From NCBI GenBank assembly GCA_013398275.1, contig VZSE01014407.1, positions 278,740-342,739 of the forward strand: a stretch of DNA of 64,000 nt, given 5' to 3'. Under the pieces are notes generated by a model. It made no database searches. It was not told the DNA's origin and saw only the letters and a list, made by a program, of their open reading frames with translations. The DNA comes from Promerops cafer. Taxonomy: Eukaryota > Chordata > Aves > Passeriformes > Nectariniidae. How positions within the stretch are numbered: the stretch's first letter is position 1; every line of letters begins with the position of its first letter. Positions 1 through 12,730 of this stretch are shown piece after piece. Both the position numbers and the translations under genes were made by a program.

Positions 1-1604
1 AGCTGCTCTGCTCAGACCAGGGCTCTCTCTGCTGTCAGCCCTTTCCAGTCAACTGGACAGCTCAATCAGCAGAAAATATCAAATATGGTTGTTGTTTAAG
101 CTCAGCCGGCGTTATTTCTACTTGATCTGACAATGCCTCTCCAAAGGAAGATTATGCTTCCCAAGGTCTAGCCATGAGACAGCAGAGTTAAGATGTCTGA
201 CAGAGTTTGATGAGTTTAGCAGCTCTTTTGCCAGCAGTTAGGGCTGATCATGTCCTTCCCTTCCTGCAAGCAGTGTTGTAGATGCCTCCCTCTCCCAGGC
301 CCAATGAGTATTTAATTATTTGTACAAAGTGGAACAGCTCTGAGGAGAGCAAGACAGGGCGGATGAGCCTGACCTTAGTCTGGGGCTGAGGGTGCTTGCC
401 TGGGATGTAAATAGGCAGTTTGCCTCTGCTTCAAGGTTTTGTCCCCTCCCACATGGGTATTCAGGGTGATGGGCAACGTTTTGCTTTTTCAAGGGCTTTG
501 CAGATTTGCCTCATCACAGAAATTAAAATCTTGGAGTTGGTCCCAAGCAATCCTTGCCTGCTGCACCAGAAACTACCCACCATAGCAAAGGGAAATCCTG
601 AGCCCAAACCAGAGCATTGCTGGCCTCCCTGTCATGTTTATGGCACAGCAGCCCTCATTTTAAGGGTTCTGCTACATGTACCCAGGGAACTTGTAGTAGT
701 TGGGATTAAGGATCAGTTTTTTATTCAACAGTCATCATGTTTTCTGCCACAGGATAGTGTAGATTAAGAGACAGGAACAGATGAAATGATGGAGTAGCTG
801 ACACAGAGTCACAGACAAATCTACATTCCCAAGACATGTTTCCAGTACATTTTACAGCATATAAGACTGAGCAGCACCCAAAACCAGAATGAGATCCATG
901 TCTGAAAGGGGAAAAGGTAAACAAGAAAAAAAGCAGTGGGGCTGACTCAGTGGGAGTGGGAGACTCTGCTCAAAGAGCACAGTCAGACACATTGTCAATT
1001 CTGTTGAAAGGAATAACAAGGCATGGTACTTCCCGACTTGCATGATAGCAGCACTGCAGGAAGAGTTTCTGGATGAGCTGAAACATTCTGGGGAATTCCT
1101 ACTTCTTGCTTCACTCAGCAAATCCACTGCCATCCACAGAGGCAAAGAAAGGAATGGAATCAAAGATAACTGCTAAAAGAAGGCAAAAAATATAGTTCAT
1201 GATGGTGATCCAACAGGAGAGAGGTGAGGTATTGGAGGCCAAGTGGACAGGCGACTTCTGCTGAGGGTTCTGCTGTGTTCAGTAGGTAATGACACAGACT
1301 TTAAAGATTTTACTTCAGCTAAAGGATCAGGAACTACCACCTTGCTCAGAGACTGCTGTGTACTCTAAATGTTAATATCAAAAAAGATGGAAGCATTCTG
1401 AAACAAAAAGTGAATCTCTTATTTATAGGAATATATGATGTTTATGTGTCTATTCTCAAAAGCAGGAAGGTAGAAATAAGCCAGGGGAAAAAGAGGGTAG
1501 AGTGAGTGATGGATAAAATGATCTAGTCAAATTAATTGAAAAATGGTAGGGTGAGATTTATAATTGAAATACTGATATTGATGAGTTCAATCTGTACAGG
1601 ATAA
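1..1604. other. Intergenic sequence, nothing recognised
   Basis: This is moderately GC unique-looking sequence, far downstream of PAPOLA. Open frames up to 115 codons occur at 420-767 (+) and 852-1163 (-). They lack any family resemblance, splice context or codon pattern, and I do not call them genes. Confidence 0.6.
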
Positions 1605-1795
1605 GAACAACAATAATATTTAGCAATGATGCAGCACTTTTCATCTTTAGAGCTCATTAACTAATTAATCTTCACAACACCCCTGAGAGGCAGGTAAGTA
1701 TTATTATTATTAGACCATAAGAAAGATAAATCCACAACAGAAGCAGAGGAAGGTGGATTTAAGAGCTAGAAGTGACTTTGTATGGGGGAGGAGGT
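1605..1795 (+). repeat. Ancient MIR/CR1-L3-like interspersed repeat
   Basis: The plus strand contains GCACTTTTCATCTTTAGAGC, CATTAACTAATTAATCTTCA, CAACACCCCTGAGAGGCAGG and TAAGTATTATTATTATTAGA. In order, these are the diagnostic parts of the old amniote MIR/CR1-L3 consensus. The 3' part (AGAGGAAGGTGGATTTAAGA) is badly worn. Orientation is given relative to the MIR consensus. Confidence 0.7.
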
Positions 1796-4700
1796 TGGAA
1801 AAAAACTCCCTTGTTCAGTCACAGCAAGGGGCAATCCCATTACCAGAGGAAGGTGGCCTGGCACAGGAAATATTCATATAGGAGATCCATACTTTATTCC
1901 ATATCAGAGTAAAAGGTACAAAAGATGAGGCAGGAACACAATCAGTGAAGTAAAATTCATAAAAGGAAAATAAGGTGAATGCAAAGGCAGCAGAATGAGT
2001 TAATGCAAGCCAAGAATGGCAAAAGGCAACAAGAAACCTTGAAACCTAACTCCAAAGCAGTGCTATTTCATGCTGGAACTGAGCTATTGGACTGTATTTG
2101 AGTAGGAAAAATAATAACAAGGACTGTGTTTGTAGACGCTGAAGAATTAGCAAAGGCCTTGTTGATAAAGCTAGTGGTAAAACACAGGAACTTGGCTCTG
2201 CTGAATGGCAGGCTGGCAGCAGGCTCCAAACACAGAAATCCCACATACAAAAATGAGATAATTCTTGATATTTAATTCTTATTCTCTCCTCTTCTGTGTG
2301 AGAGAAAACAGAAAAAAGGGGAAAAAATAGGAAGCAAGCATAACAGCAATCTCCCAAAGAAGGTAGGAGCTTGTGTGGGCAGGATTAGAAGAGGCCTGGA
2401 TCAAACTGTTTGAGATTTGTCTTGATGTTTGTGTGTGGAGGGCCTTGTATTTTAGAAGTCAGAGCAAGCACAGATACAGTTGGAAATAACAGAAATGTGC
2501 AATGTGTAGAAATTTTGCCTGAGATCTGCCCAGTGTTGGCAGTTAAAAAAAAAGAAGAAAAATAATCACTAAATTGTTTGGACAATTTGAAGAAGTTCTT
2601 CCTATTATTTCTCTGCACTTTTCTGTCAGTAAAATGACATAGATTTGGATATAGATCCAAATCTAACTTGAAGTTTAACCTGATGTGCTACGGTGTTCCT
2701 GTGTGCCTACAAATTACGAGTCATATTATTTTAAAACACAGAGATTCTCAAACTTACAAATGGGTATTTGCTGAGGCCAGGATTTCTGTTATGAACAAAC
2801 TAGAGAGCCTAAAGACTAACAAATGACCATAAGGATAAGAGAAAATCTAATGAAATAATAGCAGCTCTCTACAAAGCTTGGCAGTATTTAGTCTGTAGGT
2901 CAAAACAAACTGTGTGATTCCTTAAGCTTTTCTATCAAAGCAGGAAAACAGTGTGGCTGTGATGAAGAATTCCACAATTATTTATGGAGATAGTTTGTGG
3001 AGGGATATGGGAGACTGCAGGTTCTCCTTCACATCAGCATCAGGACTGGATTTTTCCACAACCTTATTATAAGTTTTCCATTTTAAACCTAGCTGAAGCC
3101 TTATATTTGGTTTTTTGATAATGTGGTTAAAAAAAAGAGAAAAAAAATTTGCACTTTTTTTCTCCAGAGAAAATATTGGGCATATTTAATTTACATGCAA
3201 AACTTATTTTTTGCCACTCTACTTCATGCACACAGGGTCCACTTAAGAATTTTTATGAAAGCAAACATTTCCCTGGGACACATCCCAAAACAAAAGGCCT
3301 GGTTTGGACCAAAGGCACGTATAACATATAGCCTTGCAGCAGCCTGCTGGAAAAGGGAACCCCAGCAATTTTTTCCTTTAGATGTTAGAATGTAGCTCCT
3401 GCACTCCTTTGGCTTTTTCCTTTTTTTCTTTTTTTTGAAGGAAAAAGTGAGATACTGTTTTGTTTTGAAGTGGCAGGGGAGGAACTTCCTCCCCTGCCTC
3501 CCCATATATGAGAAGAATCAAAGGTGGGGCCAGTGATTAGAGGCCTCCATGAGAGCTGGAGCCTTCTGCACCTTAAAGGTGTGGCACCAAGATGCCCACA
3601 GTGTTTCTTCAATCCTCGTGTTTTCACGGCTGTGTCAGAGATGTTATAAACCTTGACACGTGACCTATGCAGCAATACTGCAACTTCACACCCAGTCTGG
3701 TCACCCAGGGTGAGAAGCAGCACTCCTGCCCTCGAAATTGTGCTGTTTTAAAGGTTCATGGAACTCTCACCACCGTCTGCTTCTCCTGGGGGTGTCATTG
3801 TTCTGCCCTTGTTTCTTTGAAAGGTAAAAAATGCTTAAAAGAACGTTTGTGTTTTTCCTCACAAAAGCCAGACTTTGGAAGTGAGTTTGTCATCAGGAGC
3901 ACTTTGGCACCCTCACTACAGGGCTGATGCTGGCAGTGTGCACAGTTGTAGCCTTGCTGTGCCACGACACCTGCAGAGCAGCTGGAATAGGTTTCTGCTA
4001 GAGCAAGGAGCTGTACAGCAACTGCTGTACAGCAGGATATGTAATTTCCACAAAGCCTGCTTTTAAAGGGGGGAGAAAAAAAGGAAAAATACACTATCCT
4101 GTGTGCTTTGGCCCTCTATGAGACATGGTTTGTTTATTCCTGAACCAAGGATGGCAAAAACATCTTTCTGCCTTATTCTAGAATTTCCATGTTTCTTACT
4201 CATTATGGGAATGACTATTCATTTAATAAGCTCTTTTGCCCTGCAACAGAAATCTTTCTCCTAAAGAAGGAGGAGTGGGGGGAGGCATTTTCTGTGCTTT
4301 TTATTGAGTAAGCCACATGTAAAAAGATCTGAATAATCTTTGGGGGGGAAAAAAAAAAAACAGGACATGAATTTCAGAGCATGTGCTTTTGTGTTATTCA
4401 ATATGACTGATAGAGAAGGATAAGGTTGAAGTTCAAGGCAAGTATGGAAAGTAATTTCTCTCTGCACAGTTACAAATAAAATGAGTCACAGCTCTATAGG
4501 ATTAAATTAATTAAAGATGGATCTTGTGCTTGATGCTAGTTTGATAGAACTAGAGTTTGTAGTGGTTGTATCATGAACATAAGTGGATATCTCTAGTGGC
4601 TAGCTAGTATTTTCTTTATACTCATGAGTGTTTACTATGGCACACAAATGCTAACCGGTTTTATCACACAGTCATTATCATATCTTCTTCCCTTTCTCTC

Positions 4701-6994
4701 TACTCTTCAGGTGTTGCTGCTTCAAAATGATTTCATATCAATTAGGAATTCCATTTCCTTCAAGGGGCTACTGAAGGAACAGCCAGCTGTAATGCATGCT
4801 GTTAGACTTCAGGTGCTCTCTTTCCTTACATCAAGATCAGTGTTTTTAAAATCCATGTTCAAAACTGCAAGCATTAGCAAAGTATTTTTCCTATAGAAAA
4901 GAAAAAGAAAAAAATTACACTTTCTCTGGAAAATTTAGTTCTTAAGACACTCAATATATGTTGCAAGAAAAATCTAAAGTGACTTTAAAAATAAAAAGTT
5001 ATAAACATATCAGACTTTTCATTCAAAGTGAAACAATAGCAAGGAAGTACTACGAAGTTTCTGCGTTGCTGTTGAAAGCAAAGGCACGTAATTAAGCACA
5101 GTGTAAAGATGACAACTGCTTATCTAGGGGACAGTGATAAGAAACCAAACACAAACAAACAAATTCCAAACTATTTTTAGGGGAGGATCTCTAGTTTCTG
5201 TGTAATTTCATGGAAAAAAAATGATTTTTTTTTTCTTCACATAAATAAAAAAATCCATTTGAGAACAAGCATTCCAAGTGTACCTTAGCACCAGTTCCTA
5301 AGTAGCATTAAGGGGATCTGGCATTTGGAAGGTTAATTTTCTTATCAAAACTATACAAAATCCTAATTTTGCAGAGTAGCAATTTGGAAAAAAAATCAGC
5401 AATGGGAAAATGTTGGTTATGCAGCACTAGACATTCAGTACTCAGGGGATCAATTATAAAAACACTCATTCAGCTATTTCTATTCAAATGAACACCTGAA
5501 GAGGAGGTCTCAATGGTTTTAAAAGTGTGTGGATATTAGTGGATAAATGTTAGTCCAATAAAAGAGATCATCATCTGCTATTTGTGTGCATTTAAGTTGA
5601 CACTAAAAAGATCTTTGTGGAATATTGCTGCTGCTTTTTCTTTTTGTGTGTGTGCATCTTTTATCTCATATTCCCTTAACACTTTGTGAACTGAAGAAAA
5701 TAGACCAAATGAGCTGTTCTTTAAGATTAAAGGGGTAGCATTTAGTTGAACACACCTGAATGTGGAAGGAGTCTATTTTCCTCACACTTATGAATATGTA
5801 ATGATGTGCTTGGAGGCACAGTCACGAACCCCTAATAAGAATGCACGAGTCTGTGTTTGAAAACAGACATTTGCATTTGCCCTCTGGTCACAGTACATGG
5901 GTCATTCTTATTCAAAAATTTATTTGCTTTATTTTTCTATTCCCCCTCCCTTTCCTGCCCACCTCAAAATATTTTTTCATTTCTAGGTTTTGTTTAGAGA
6001 AAAATTAAAAAGGGAGGGCTAAATCCCTCCAGAATGGTCAGGATTCAATTAGAGTGAGCTTACTCAGTGATATATACATTTATTTGTGCAACTGAAAAAC
6101 TCCATTGTCTGCTTTGAGGAAGTATTTTTCAGTCTCACAAATACATTCGCTTTAGCAAAAGATTTTGGCAGGATTCGAGAAGAAACAAAAAACAAAAAAA
6201 TCCCACATACGTGCCTAACATAACATTTTAAAAAGTGAAAATTGGGAATAAGGTAACAGAAATAAAGTGACCTAGACAAGGGATATACTTCATAAATTGT
6301 ATAAATACTTCAGGAAACCTACCACCAAGAAAGAAATGACAAAGCATCAGAAATGTTAATACAGGGAGCAATCAATGTCATGCACCAGGCTACCAGTGTT
6401 GAAGGCATGGTATCCAGGTGGGGAAGAACAGGCTGTGGAGATTGGTACTTAATGAGAATATTGCATTTCTCTTAAAATTTCGTTTAAAAAGCTATTGAGG
6501 AGCTACTTCAAAACACACTCAGAATTGTTGTGGGTTTTTTGCTGCTTTCTAAACAACACAGTAGCTTCAAATTAGGTACCAAAGAAGAGTTTGCTAAGAG
6601 TTTATAACTCCCTTTCTTCAGTTCTTTCTCACTCCCTCTTTTTTTCTTCAAAGAAGAGTGAAGGGGGAAAAAGGAAATGTAATAAAAAGAGAGAATAAAC
6701 TTGCAGCACTTTATTCATTATCTGAATAAAAATGCTGGAAAAATCAGTCCTGTTTGCTCAAAAACAAAAAAAGAAAAAGGAAAAAACAGAAAAAAATCAC
6801 AAAGAAGTCCGAGCAAATTCATTTGCAGAGAACGGAATTACTGAGCTACTGCAAATCACAGTGAACAATTTCAGCTGCTGGCTATATTAAAGATTTCATC
6901 ATCACTTTGCTAAGGGACAGAGAAGTTAAACATCCATCCTAAAGCACGGAAGGAATTCAAAACATTCGGAACAAAAGTTGTAAGTCTAACTGGT
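1796..6994. other. Intergenic sequence with one palindromic element
   Basis: I see no exon, RNA gene or mobile element apart from the double palindrome at 4010-4033. Short A-rich runs occur, for example G7 followed by A12 near 4342-4360. Confidence 0.6.
4010..4033. other. Tandem pair of 10-bp palindromes
   Basis: GCTGTACAGC occurs twice (4010-4019 and 4024-4033), separated by AACT. Each copy is its own reverse complement, so the unit is both a direct and an inverted repeat. It could fold into a 10-bp stem with a 4-base loop or bind a dimeric protein. Function unknown. Confidence 0.9.
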
Positions 6995-7255
6995 AGAGGT
7001 ATGTGAGCTCGTCGCTGCTGAGATGGCTCTGGTGGGGTGTCCGGGGGCAGAGGTGCCCTCCCCCTGCAGGAGTGCAGGTGCCCCCTCAGTGCATACGGCA
7101 GCACACGTACACACTGCGACACTCACACAGAGCCGGAGCCCATCACACTTCACTACACATTTTCCAGATTTTACATTGCTATCACAAGTGTGACTTTGGT
7201 AAGAAAAAAGAGCCTATTGTGACTGCAGCCGCAGCCGCCGAGCAGCCCATTATTT
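6995..7255. promoter_or_regulatory. GC-rich, CpG-enriched intergenic patch
   Basis: About 260 bases contain roughly ten CpGs and blocks such as GTCCGGGGGCAGAGG and GCAGCCGCAGCCGCCGAGC. Sequence on both sides is AT-rich. It may be an enhancer or a non-coding first exon. No protein match was recognised in the overlapping short frames. Confidence 0.3.
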
Positions 7256-10200
7256 GAGATCTAACAGTGACACCTGCAGCTGAGCCCCACACACTGACAC
7301 AAACGTCTCCCTTAGAGAACACAGCCCTGGTTTTGAACCGTACGCATCTCTTGCTTAATTATCCTCGTGTACCTCAAATCTGCCTCTCCCACAGGCAGCA
7401 CAATCAGCTTCCACACCAGCATGAATCAGCTTTTTCCACTGCGAAAGCAAGCAGCCTGCCATAAAGTATATAAATAGCCCACAAAATCTTCCTTGAGCTG
7501 CTTGATGGAAGTAGAGCTGCCCATGCATAAACACACACAGATCTCTCCTCCACAAACAGGCGTTTCAGGATAACCACCTACATGTCTGAAAGGCTCACCT
7601 CCATGTTTCAAAGATTTAATCACTCTTCTGTTAATTGCAATATAAAACTTTATGTTTGATATGAATGAAGACCAGATAACCTGGCGATTTGGATTAATCC
7701 CCTTCATCGTCAGTGCTCCCTCCTTGGTTTTGGTTACCAGTTGGTGAGCATCTGTAAAATGGTCATTCTATCTCCCTTCATTCCCAGATAATCCATGAGT
7801 TTTCACAGTTTCACCATTATTAAAAGCACTTTGTTTTGTTCTGTTTGTTTGTGTGCTTTAAGAGAAACAATATTGTACTTTAACTGCTGCTCTGAAGGCT
7901 ACTTTGAGAGACCTGACTCTCCAGTTAAAACAAAAAATATGTAAAGGTCTATATTTCATTTTTTTCTTTTCATTATTCTCACAATTTACTTCTTCTTCAG
8001 CTTCCTTCAATATATTAGTAAAAAAGCTCCTCTTTCTCTCTTAAAAGCAGAAACTACAACTATAAGGTCTTCTTTGCTGTAAGATGATTTTTTGTATCAC
8101 CAAATCTTTTGACCCACTATTACAGCTTCCAACCAAGATCAGTACTGGTCTTTCATACGAGCACACTATGAATTTTGTTTTAATTTAGAAGTCTTGGAGA
8201 TATTTCTTTTGTCATGTAAACTTTTAGACCTCAGACATAAACATGTTCACTTAAAAAAAAAGGATTTCTTCATAACTTTTGTCAATATTCTGCTGATTGC
8301 TAGTTCAGTACCAGATGTGCTATGCTTAATGGTGCATATACAAGAAGCATTCCCTAATCCCTAAATGAACTTCTTATCTCTAAATATATACAGGATAAGC
8401 TATCTAAACTCAATTTAGGAACTATGCTATTAAATCTACCAGAACCAAAGAGTGAAAGAATATTGTTAAAGCCAAGTGCCTGTTAGCAAAAAACCAAAGA
8501 ATCCTCCTAAAAGAAAACATGGCTAAACATAGATCAAAATCAATCAGACATAGATTAATTTCTCCTATCAGGGTATCTTGAACCCCCACATCTTCATTTC
8601 ACAAGTGCATACACCCAGGTTTAAATGCCTCTCGTTTTGTCAGCACCACACTCTGTCAGTCACAATTTGCTGCAGAGAAATGAGTTGTCATCAGATCAGA
8701 CTTTTTAACTGCATATGAATGCAGATGGATCCATTATGAGATTTAAGAGAAGCGCACCAAAGGAAAAAAAAGTGTCATCTGCTGGTTGGATTACAGCACC
8801 TGGAATCATTGCATCACCAATTTCCTTTGTGACCCTGGGACACAGGTTGATACAGCACCTGGATACCTTCGTTGATGGAACTACAGCATTTTCACCTTCA
8901 TTCACTGCCAGACACTCCAGCCTGGCCCACCAACTCCTCAGCAACAGCCCCTCCTGCCCCTGGACTGTGCAGAGGGGAAGGCTGGGGATGCTTGGGACAA
9001 AAGCAAAGAATGCTCATTTATAGTTCTAATGTCCCTGACACCCCTAATTTAATAATTTCCTGGCCCCAAAAAACCTGGATACATCTATTTTATTCCACAC
9101 AAGGTTTCTTAAAATAGTTCACTATCTGTGAAGGCAACAAAAGCAAGAAAGTACACAGCAAGCAAGAAGGGGCAAGTTACACTCAGGCCCACAAGAGATG
9201 ACTCCTGATGTTTTCTGCCTATTGGATGTTATATGCTGTGGTGGATAACTCCATGACAGTCCACAGGGTTTTCTTCTACTTTCCCTGAACTACCTTAACC
9301 CCTCTTATTTCTCCTTCCCTCAGCATGAAGGGTGCCCAGTACCAGTTATATACAGGAGACCTTAAAAATCCACTTTTTCAACCTTTGGGACTGAAAAGGA
9401 GCATAAGAACTTTTAGGTTTGCAGAGTTTGGTCGAAAGTACAACAAAATGCTAAGCAAAATGGTTGACTGTCTTCTAAGAAAAAGTTGCAACTGGAAGAA
9501 CAGAATCCCACGTCACTACAAGAGGAGAATTCTGGGTTGGAATCAGAAAAATGGATGGAAAGTTGTCACAGAGGTGCACATTCACAATGCATTTTGTGGC
9601 ACCTGCCTATGTTGTGTTGTTATCACTTTTGTTCTTGTTATTGTCTTATTACCTTGGGAGAAGTGTTAAAAAATCACCACATCTTAAAAAAAAAAAAAAA
9701 AAAAAAAAAAGAAAAAGAAAGAAAAGAGAGGGGTGAAAAAAACTAGGGGAAAAAACCAAGGAAAAATATAATTTTAAAAGAAAAGGCTATGCATATGCAA
9801 AGTTGATTCAAATGCTTTCAGATTGCACCATAGAAAAGCTGTGGCCTAGTTTTGGAAATACATATTTCACTTTATTTTGCACACAGCTGGGTTTATATTG
9901 GCACTCACACTAATATGCAAAATGCAGTATCTTATATTCATGAATGACTCTTTATAAAATGCCAGGAGGGCACCTGCTTTCTTTTCTTTAAGTCTATATC
10001 ACGACAAAGAAGCAGCCTGTATAAATGGCCAGCTTCCAGCTCTGACCACAGCCTGGAGGGATTTATGCCAGCTGTACACAGGTTTGGAAGTAAACAACAT
10101 GCCCCGGTCAAAAGGAGTTTCTTACACTCCACGGAAAGAGACTGCTAATGAGATGCAACGGACTGAAGGAGGGAGCACACGGCATCACTGCCTGTGCAGG

Positions 10201-12589
10201 GAGCTCTCACAAACAAGACTATGAGCTCTCAGATGTGCTGCCTCCTGGTCCTCCCCACGGTGCAAGCCCAGTATCTCATATGCAGCATCGAGTCCGTGTA
10301 GCATTGCTGCAGACATGGTAGCCAAACACCTTCCCACTCCGCTGGTTCTCAAGGCTCAGGCTCAGTAAATGCCAGAACACTTGGCAAACTAATAAAATGT
10401 ACCCTGGCCAGTAGCAGGTATTGGCACTTTTTCTTTTTTAATAGATGTATCATGTCTCAGTGGTTTAGAAGGAAGCCTGTTGAAACTACTCCTCATCTTA
10501 AGAAGTTGCTCTGTCTGCCATCCAAATCTGACAGGATCTGTGTGCTTTGAACTTCAGATCATGATGCAAAACTCATCTCTCAGGATTTTGCCCCCCAAAT
10601 CAGAATAGCATACATGAGACAGCTTGATAGAGATTTTTCTTTAATGTACAGTTGATTAAACATGCACTTAAGAAAAAAAATGTTCCTAAATGAGATGTGG
10701 ACAACAAACATTAGATAAATTTCACAGATATTTGTGCAGATAATTAGAACTCCAAATCAGAATTTTTAAAATTAGACTGATGTATACTCATTATATGGTC
10801 ATGTTAAAAAAAAAGTTAGACATTCAATTCTAGCTTACAAACTGGAGTTGGTTAAAAATATATTAAAATCTTTATTCCTTTTACTATACTCTGGAGGATT
10901 ATTCCTAACATGTGCTTTCTGGGTCTGATTAGGATTAATTCTTTTTCCTGACTAAACAATGCCACCACAATAATTTTCGTGTGCACTTCTGAGTTAAACA
11001 AGGTACTGTAAGGTCAAATTAGCCTCAGTTTGCACAGGATGTTATTGACCTAACAGATTTCCATCATTACTGCACTGCACTTGATATACTGTTTGATTGC
11101 CAGACCAGAAATAGCTGCGTTTTGCCGTGTATCAACCGATGTATTTTGCCAAGTGCTTGAAGAAACTGAAAAGTAACAAAAGACACAATGTAGTTATAAT
11201 AAAACAAGCATGTGTATAAAATTACATCAAATTCCCTAACCAAACCTTCAAGAAAATTATATGAAGACAGAACTGTATCTGTGATCAGTTCTTCAAGAAC
11301 TAATAGTCTTTCTTCCACTTCCCAACTCCAGATTTAAGCTATGTCCCTGTTCCTGCACCAGGAATAGGCAGCACCAAAGAGCAAGAGAATCATTGACTGA
11401 AGAACAAAACTTGTTAAACTGAGCAGTGTTCACACATTTACCTTTGTCTCCCAAGGCCCTGCAGCAGCCTACAAAATGCTTGTTGCCAAACGCTTTGCCA
11501 TTTTCAGCAAGTATCAGAACAATTGGAGGTGTTTATTCCTGAACCAGTACACTGCATACAAAGTATGAATCTTCCTGCAGAAGCTAATTTGTAAGTGCTT
11601 GGAGATCTCCCTCTGCAGTCTGCACTGCAAGGTGCGAGTTTAGCAGCAGAGCATTTACAACGATCTCTTCAGAAACACAGCAGCAGCATTAGGACACTGT
11701 TCACTAGGTCTTATTGATGCAGAAAGTAAAAATTTATTGATTAGGTTATCACTGAACTAACTAGCAGCACTAACTATTCTTCTAGTAGCAAGAAGAATCA
11801 AACCACAGGCTATAAGTCTGACACATCCCAAAAGGACATTTCATGCACTAAAAGAACTATGAGAAATAAAATCACCCTGCTCAAGGCAAGAGCAGTGTCC
11901 TGTGTGAAGGTAATGCTGTCACATGCTGTACCATTTTGTACATACAGTGTTTGCACATACTGTAAACTGCAAATCAGATTCCTGCATTTTTTGAACTAGC
12001 AGCAAAAGTAGGTACATGCTTTCTGTATTCAGGTGACAAGGTAGTTCCAATAAAGTTCTGATGAGAAACAAACTCATTGCAAGTACTAAGCTTAAGGTCC
12101 TCTGAGATCTATCTCCATTTTTGTTTATTTCCTCATCCCTCTTTCATATTCCTTCTAGTCCCATTCTTGATATATAATGTTTTTAAAGGATTGGATAGCC
12201 TCTTCCTGGATGCAGATGAGCAAGTCATGAAGAGACATGTTTTACACGCCTTAAGAGATATTAGGTAAAAACAGGAAATATTAAACACAGAGAACTACAG
12301 TTTTCAGTCTTGACTTTTTTTTTTATTACTATTTAATTCTTTCACTGGGCTAGTTGCACAAGGCGGAAAATTGCTTTTGCAAAGACTAGAAACAATTTAG
12401 TATTGTAGGAAAGTTCTGGTCATTGTCAGAATACAAATTGCAATTAGGGTGCTGTTATCTGTCTTCCCCCATGTGAAAGTCTGGTTGTTGTTTGCATTTA
12501 TCTGTGAGAATCTGATTTAACCCTAGCAATTGCAAAGGGGATCAGGCAGACAGTTTCCCACCCTTTAGCTCCACTGCTGAATTAGCAGG
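7256..12589. other. Intergenic sequence, no gene recognised
   Basis: AT-rich with some GC-moderate parts (8870-9000, 10050-10380). It includes an open frame next to an A-rich tract (9325-9730, see findings). I recognise no conserved protein, tRNA or full repeat. Confidence 0.55.
9686..9735 (+). repeat. A25 tract followed by A-rich GA sequence
   Basis: Twenty-five A (9686-9710) are followed by GAAAAAGAAAGAAAAGAGAG. This may be a retroposon tail or simple A-rich slippage sequence. No poly(A) signal precedes it within 30 bases. Confidence 0.8.
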
Positions 12590-12730
12590 CGACCTTGCAC
12601 AAAACAACTACTCTGTATCTTCATTTACCCATCTAAACCACACCTATTGTATTTATTTAGCTCACAGGGGCATCAACAGGCTTAATTAATGTTTGCAAAA
12701 AGCTTTGAGATCATCAGATGATAGGTCCAA
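12590..12730 (-). repeat. Ancient MIR/CR1-L3-like interspersed repeat, reverse orientation
   Basis: The plus strand has GACCTTGCACA, TTCATTTACCCATCT, GCTCACAGGGGCATCAACAG, GCTTAATTAATGTTTGCAAA and AGCTTTGAGATCATCAGATG. This is the complement of the same old repeat seen at 1605-1795, in the same order of blocks. It is decayed and non-coding. Confidence 0.7.

Noticed and set aside
7740..7800. Possible fourth MIR-like fragment (CATCTGTAAAATGG)
   Set aside because: Only about 14 bases match; that is expected by chance over this length.
12159..12267. Exon-like block between TTCCTTCTAG and AG|GTAAAA
   Set aside because: One frame is open and looks protein-like in part, but it matches no family I know and has no neighbouring exon.
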